In this document: piece by piece, positions 50,701 to 56,700 of the stretch | Layout: every line of letters begins with the position of its first letter | Position numbering within the stretch: the first letter of the stretch is position 1 | Origin: Ashinkailepas kermadecensis | Lineage: Eukaryota; Arthropoda; Thecostraca; Neolepadidae | Direction of reading: 5' to 3' | NCBI GenBank assembly: GCA_034440615.1 | Contig: JAOTOM010004306.1 | Coordinates: 124,001-188,000, forward strand | Length of the DNA: 64,000 bases | Position numbers and translations under genes: made by a program | The notes under the pieces: generated by a model | Database searches by the model: none | What the model saw: only the letters and a program-made list of their open reading frames with translations | What the model was told of the DNA's origin: nothing

Positions 50701-53700
50701 GTTGTACAGCCTAACATTGTTGGGTTCTATGAGATTCACTTGCATGAAGTATACAAATAATGCGTCGAGTACGTTATGGAACTATTTTAATCCATTGAAA
50801 GCTCATTTGTTGTCAAGCATGTATGCTCATCACTTAGGTAGCTATGTACCTAGCAGGAGCGTCGTTTTGTGTACTCTTGGAGGGGCCCGAGCTCCTCCAA
50901 TGCTGGCTTGACCCCTCCCCCCGCCATTGGTGTTGTGAGCGCCTCCAATGTCGGGGATAAGCACAGTTGGAGCGGCGCTTCTTTCATCGCAAAGCAGCAG
51001 GACAAAATGTTCTCAAGGTCGATGAGTCATCGAGTCATGTGTCATCGAGGTCAAGAAAATACGCGTTCATTTTTTCCTTCTCAATATACTACAGCTTAAT
51101 TCATTATAGCCGAGCTTCTTATAATTCCACCAGACACCGATAAACACTGACAAAACGTAAGCACGCCACACATGTCAAGGGCGCGTCAACGTTCGATGCC
51201 AGGCCTTCCTTGGCCATCCGCCATGTGGAAGTGCCACAGATCCGCAAAAGCTGCCATGCTCAAGGTCAGCACGGGTACTCCATTCGCCCTTCCGTACGTC
51301 GGCGGACGGTCACGACGGGTGGCCAGCGCGGCACCAAGCGAGCCTTGCTACGGGATTAGTGAACCGCCAACCACAGACACTTGCATAGCGGCAGCTGTGC
51401 TCGCGACGCCATCGATACCAGACGGGCGGGTAGCTATCCTCCGGCGAGGACGGGCGGATGTAACCGTCCTCCGGCGAGGACGGGCGGATGTAACCTTCCT
51501 CCGGAGAGGACGGGCGGATGTAACCGTTCTCCGGTAGCTGTCCTCCGGCGAGGACGGGCGGGTGTAACCGTCCTCCGAAGAGGACGGGCGGGTAGCTGTC
51601 CTCCGGCGAGGACGGGCGGGTAGCTGGCCTCCGGCGAGGACGGGCGGGTGTAACCGTCCTCCGAAGAGGACGGGCGGGTAGCTGTCCTCCGGCGAGGACG
51701 GGCGGGTAGCTGTCCTCCGGAGAGGACGGGCGGGTAACCGTCGTCCGTCGTCTGGCGGGGACGGGCGGGTAGCTCGTCCAGCGAGGACAGACAGGCAACC
51801 ATCGTCCGGCGAGGACGGACGGGTAACCGTTTTGGTCCTGTGAGACTGCAATTAACCTTCATCGTCTATGACCGAAGCGCTAACCGCTCCCGCTAATGGC
51901 AATACTGGTATATCGGTGCCCGCGTCTAGCAAAAACGGATAATATGTGCCCGTATCCTTCAGATCCTCACACCCAGTCTGGGTGGTTGACGACCCCCTCT
52001 AACGTCCAAACTAAGTGGTGCACGAAAGCCAACAGGGTATCATTGGAAATCCCTTGATCAATTGGTCTCCGAACATGACTCAGTATTTTAGTTTTAAAAT
52101 ATGTTGAGACCCAAAATGGCGGTTTTTCAGAAGAAAAGGTGTTAAAACATGTATCCCCCCATTTGTTGTGAAAACACAGAAGTAAAACGCGCGCCAGTTA
52201 GTTAGCTAATTACACAGCACATTTGCAAAATTAGTCACATTGGTTCATCGTGGACCAAAATTGGCAGTGACATCAGATCACTGACCTGACCCTAAACACA
52301 ATTTCAATACATACGTGTTGTAAGCACTGCAAATTAGTGTCATATGGTAAACTTTCTGTCAATATATTTTCACGTATTAAAAACTAACGCCTTAAAACTA
52401 TTTTAAATTATAAGAAACTGACCTAGGATGACCTTGACTATGATTAATGGTTGTAGTTCCATTGGCCAATTTAGATCGTCGAATGCAAGTTTGATGCCAT
52501 TTAGGCTATGGAAGCTCGGAGTAAGTCATGCAAACAGGAGTGTCTAACTAGGTTTTGCGCACTTAGCTCGCCTTGTCTTGCCCTGGCCCCAGGTCACCTA
52601 ACGGAGGTCAAGCAAATTGAATAAGGACCTCAACTGGGCATGAATTCTAAGCACACGAATTCAGAATCATCGTATTTCTGCATGCATGCTAAAGGAAGAT
52701 GCAGTTAGAAGAACATACATCTTACAAAAATAGGGAAATTGGCCGTGACGTCAGATCACTAACTCAACATGCGCCCTGGAGGGCCTCTGAAAATTACGCG
52801 CACTGGAGGGGGGGGGTGGATTCCGCCCTCTCCTTAGATCTCGGCTCCTATTAAAGCTGGAGGAACGAAACTCGCAGAGTGGATGGGTACGGTAGTGAAC
52901 TCTATTGCGTGCAAATTTGATGACCTTAGGTCAATATCTTCAAGGTCAAATGAGGTCACATTTGTCAAAATTGTATTGTTTTGCGTGGCGTGGCTTGTCA
53001 TTGTTATGGATCGCTGTGATTGTGTTTAGATGCTCGAAAATGGGCATCAATGATGTTTTGGACATTACTAATGATGCAATACAGATGCTAGATCCGACAT
53101 TTGACCTCAGGTCACCTGTATAGCAGCACTTTATCAGGCCAGTTACCTGTTCCAGTTACCGGAACCGTGTCACCCGCCAGACTGCTCCGTCGGGCAGCTC
53201 GGCGCTCGGCTTCGCGAAGAAAGGAGTGAAGTACATGAATAAATTATGGAACGCTTAGGTACACAATGACAAACAGTAGTGCATTTATGACAAAATTCCA
53301 GTTGACCAAGTTTGGTTCCATTAACCTGTCATGAACTTGACCTGACTTGACCTCGGTGACCTAACATGACCTTGAAACTATATAGCATATCAATATACAT
53401 CAAACAAGTCACTAGTGCTGCCAAGAACACTGCCTTTTTGCAGATATACGGGAAGCGCATCAGCGCCGATTATTGTGGTCTCCCGCTACGAATTTTTTTT
53501 AACTTTAACTGCCTCTAACTCGGGCCGTTAAAGTAAAGTAAAGTCATTTTCGGCCGATTTCAATTTTTATTGCTTGAAGCGACGCGCCGGTCATTTCTAA
53601 GCATGTACGCAAAAAATGGCGCATATCGACAGGTAAAATCTGGAGTTATGTACGAAAAATCGGAGGGGTGGGCGGATTTCGCCCCCCCCCCCCCCCTCCT

Positions 53701-56700
53701 CCAGCGCGCGAGTTAACCACAGGCGGAGATCCGAGATATACATGTCCTAGTCACTGCCAAATTTTACTAACGTAGTAAGTTTCATTTCAAAATCTTGTCA
53801 TCTAGGTGAGTTGTTAATCCTGAAACATTTTTGGAGATGGTCATATTTGATCTGAGCTAGGTCAACTACCTTACTTGACGTGAGGTTGGAACTTCCACAT
53901 CAGACGCAGATGAGATGAAAAAAAAGGTGCTGACAATTTAGCAGTGCTGCTCGCCGCCGTTTTTTCTTCCCATCGCCGAAGAACCTGAGGGGTAAGGGCG
54001 TAAAAAGATCCGCCGACACGGGGCGGGTTAATGCGACTGGTCGGTACTGGCCGACACGGGGCGGGTTAGTGCGACTGGTCGGTACTGGCCGACACGGGGC
54101 GGGTTAATGCGACTGGTCGGTACTGGCCGACACGGAGCGGGTTAGTGCGACTGGTCGGTACTGGCCGACACGGGGCGGGTTAATGCGACTGGTCGGTACT
54201 GGCCGACACGGAGCGGGTTAGTGCGACTGGTCGGTACTGGCCGACACGGGGCGCGTTAATGCGACTGGTCGGTACTGACCGACACGGGGCGGGTTAACGC
54301 GACTGGTCGGTACTGGCCGACACGGGGCGGGTTAGTGCGACTGGTCGGTACTGGCCGAACGGGGCGGGTTAATGCGACTGGTCGGTACTGGCCGACACGG
54401 GCGGTTAATGCGACTGGTGTCCCACACGGGGCGGTTATGCGACTGTCGTACTGGCCGACACGGGGCGGTTATGCGACTGGTCGGCGGCCGCCTCTTCTCT
54501 GCCGAACGGTTTCACTTCGTACCCCACGCGTTATGCACTGTTACTGCCAACGCGGTTTCACTGTCGGTACCCGCGGGCGGGTTCACTGTCGCGGCCACAC
54601 GCGTTCACTTCGCCCCACGCGTTATGCACTGTCGTCGCCACACGGGCGTTTCCTCTACCCACACGGCGGGTTATCACTTCGTACGCCACACGGGCGTTTC
54701 CTTCGTCTGCCACACGGGCGTTATGCCTGTCGTCCCGCGCTAGCACTGTCGTACGGCCACACGGGGCGGTTGCGACTGGCGCCCACACGGGGCGGGTTAT
54801 GCACTGGTCGGTCTGGCCGCCGCGTTAGCGACTGTCGTAGCCGACCGATCTCTTCCCCCCCCAACCACCCCTCACTACCCACACGGGCGGTTTGCGACTG
54901 TCGTACTGCCGACACGGGGCGGTTAATGCGACTGGTCGGTACTGGCCGACACGGGCGGGTTATGCGACTGGTCGGTACTGCCACACGGGGCGGGTTAATG
55001 CGACTGGTCGGTACTGGCCGACACGGTTCTTTTTATTTACCACACGGGGCGTTAATGCACTGTCTCGGCCGACACGGGGCGGGTTAGTGCGACTGGTCGG
55101 TACTGGCCGACACGGGGCGCGTTAATGCGACTGGTCGGTACTGGCCGACACGGGGCGGGTTAACGCGACTGGTCGGTACTGGCCGACACGGGGCGGGTTA
55201 GTGCGACTGGTCGGTACTGGCCGACACGGGGCGGGTTAATGCGACTGGTCGGTACTGGCCGACACGGGGCGGGTTAATGCGACTGGTCGGTACTGGCCGA
55301 CACGGGGCGGGTTAATGCGACTGGTCGGTACTGGCCGACACGGGGCGGGTTAATGCGACTGGTCGGTACTGGCCGACACGGGGCGGGTTAATGCGACTGG
55401 TCGGTACTGGCCGACACGGGGTGGGTTAATGCGACTGGTCGGTACTGGCCGACACGGGGCGGGTTAATGCGACTGGTCGCTACTGGCCGACACGGGGCGC
55501 GTTAATGCGACTGGTCGGTACTGGCCGAAACGGGGCGGGTTAATGCGACTGGTCGGTACTGGCCGACACGGAGCGGGTTAGTGCGACTGGTCGGTACTGG
55601 CCGACACGGGGCGGGTTAATGCGACTGATCGGTACTGGCCGACACGGGCGGGTTAATGTGACTGGTCGGTACTGGCCGACACGGGGCGGGTTAATGCGAC
55701 TGATCGGTACTGGCCGACACGGGCGGGTTAATGCGACTGGTCGGTACTGGCCGACACGGGGCGGGTTAATGTGACTGGTCGGTACTGGCCGACACGGGGC
55801 GGGTTAATGCGACTGGTCGGTACTAGCCGACACGGGGCGGGTTAATGTGACTGGTCGGTACTGGCCGACACGGGGCGGGTTAATGCGACTGGTCGGTACT
55901 AGCCGACACGGGGCGGGTTAATGTGACTGGTCGGTACTGGCCGACACGGGGCGGGTTAATGCGACTGGCCGACACGGGGCGGGTTAATGCGACTGGTCGG
56001 TACTGGCCGCTGGCAATAGCGAGGCCGGGCGACACGGGAAGTGGCCAGAACATTGGCGACAGTGACGTTAGCTTGGACGATGACTTCTGCGGAGACGCAG
56101 CGTTGGCCTACCGTCGTGGTGTTCTCGCTCATGTCTACCGAGCAGCTGGCAGTTGCATTGTTGCCGTATGCGATCGAAACGGTCAGCTGACGCTGCTGGA
56201 TGTGCGCTAACCCTACCTTCAACTGCATGGGAGGCAGCGTATGCTGGTTTAAAGAAATAGCACACGGCATTTGACTTATGAGAACGTGTTAGCAAGTCAT
56301 GCGAACATAGTTCACTCTGGAAGCATGTATCGATACATGAAAGCGATCTGTTCTGTGGTTCTACACTGAGCACCGTGACCCTTCATATTGTGTTGGGTTC
56401 TGATGCATTACAATAATGGGCACTTTGTGGCCACCTTTTTCGTTGAAGCGCCGGCAAACCAAAATAACAGCTTTATCATCAGTCCATGACCCAGACGTGT
56501 ATCGGTGTCGTCAGGTGGTTTTCCGTGTCCTCAGGCGTGTGTCCATGGACGTGGTTCGGTGTCGTCAGGTGGTTTTCACGACCCGGACCCGGACGACGTG
56601 CACGACCCGGACGTGCATCGGTGTCGTCAGGTGGTTTTCCGTGTCTTCAGGAGTGTGTCCATGGTGTGTCCATGGACGTATACCCGTGTCTTCAGGTGGG

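Noticed and set aside
51310..51862. Arg/Pro/Ser-rich proteins on the minus strand
   Set aside because: Artefact of the ~28-bp array.
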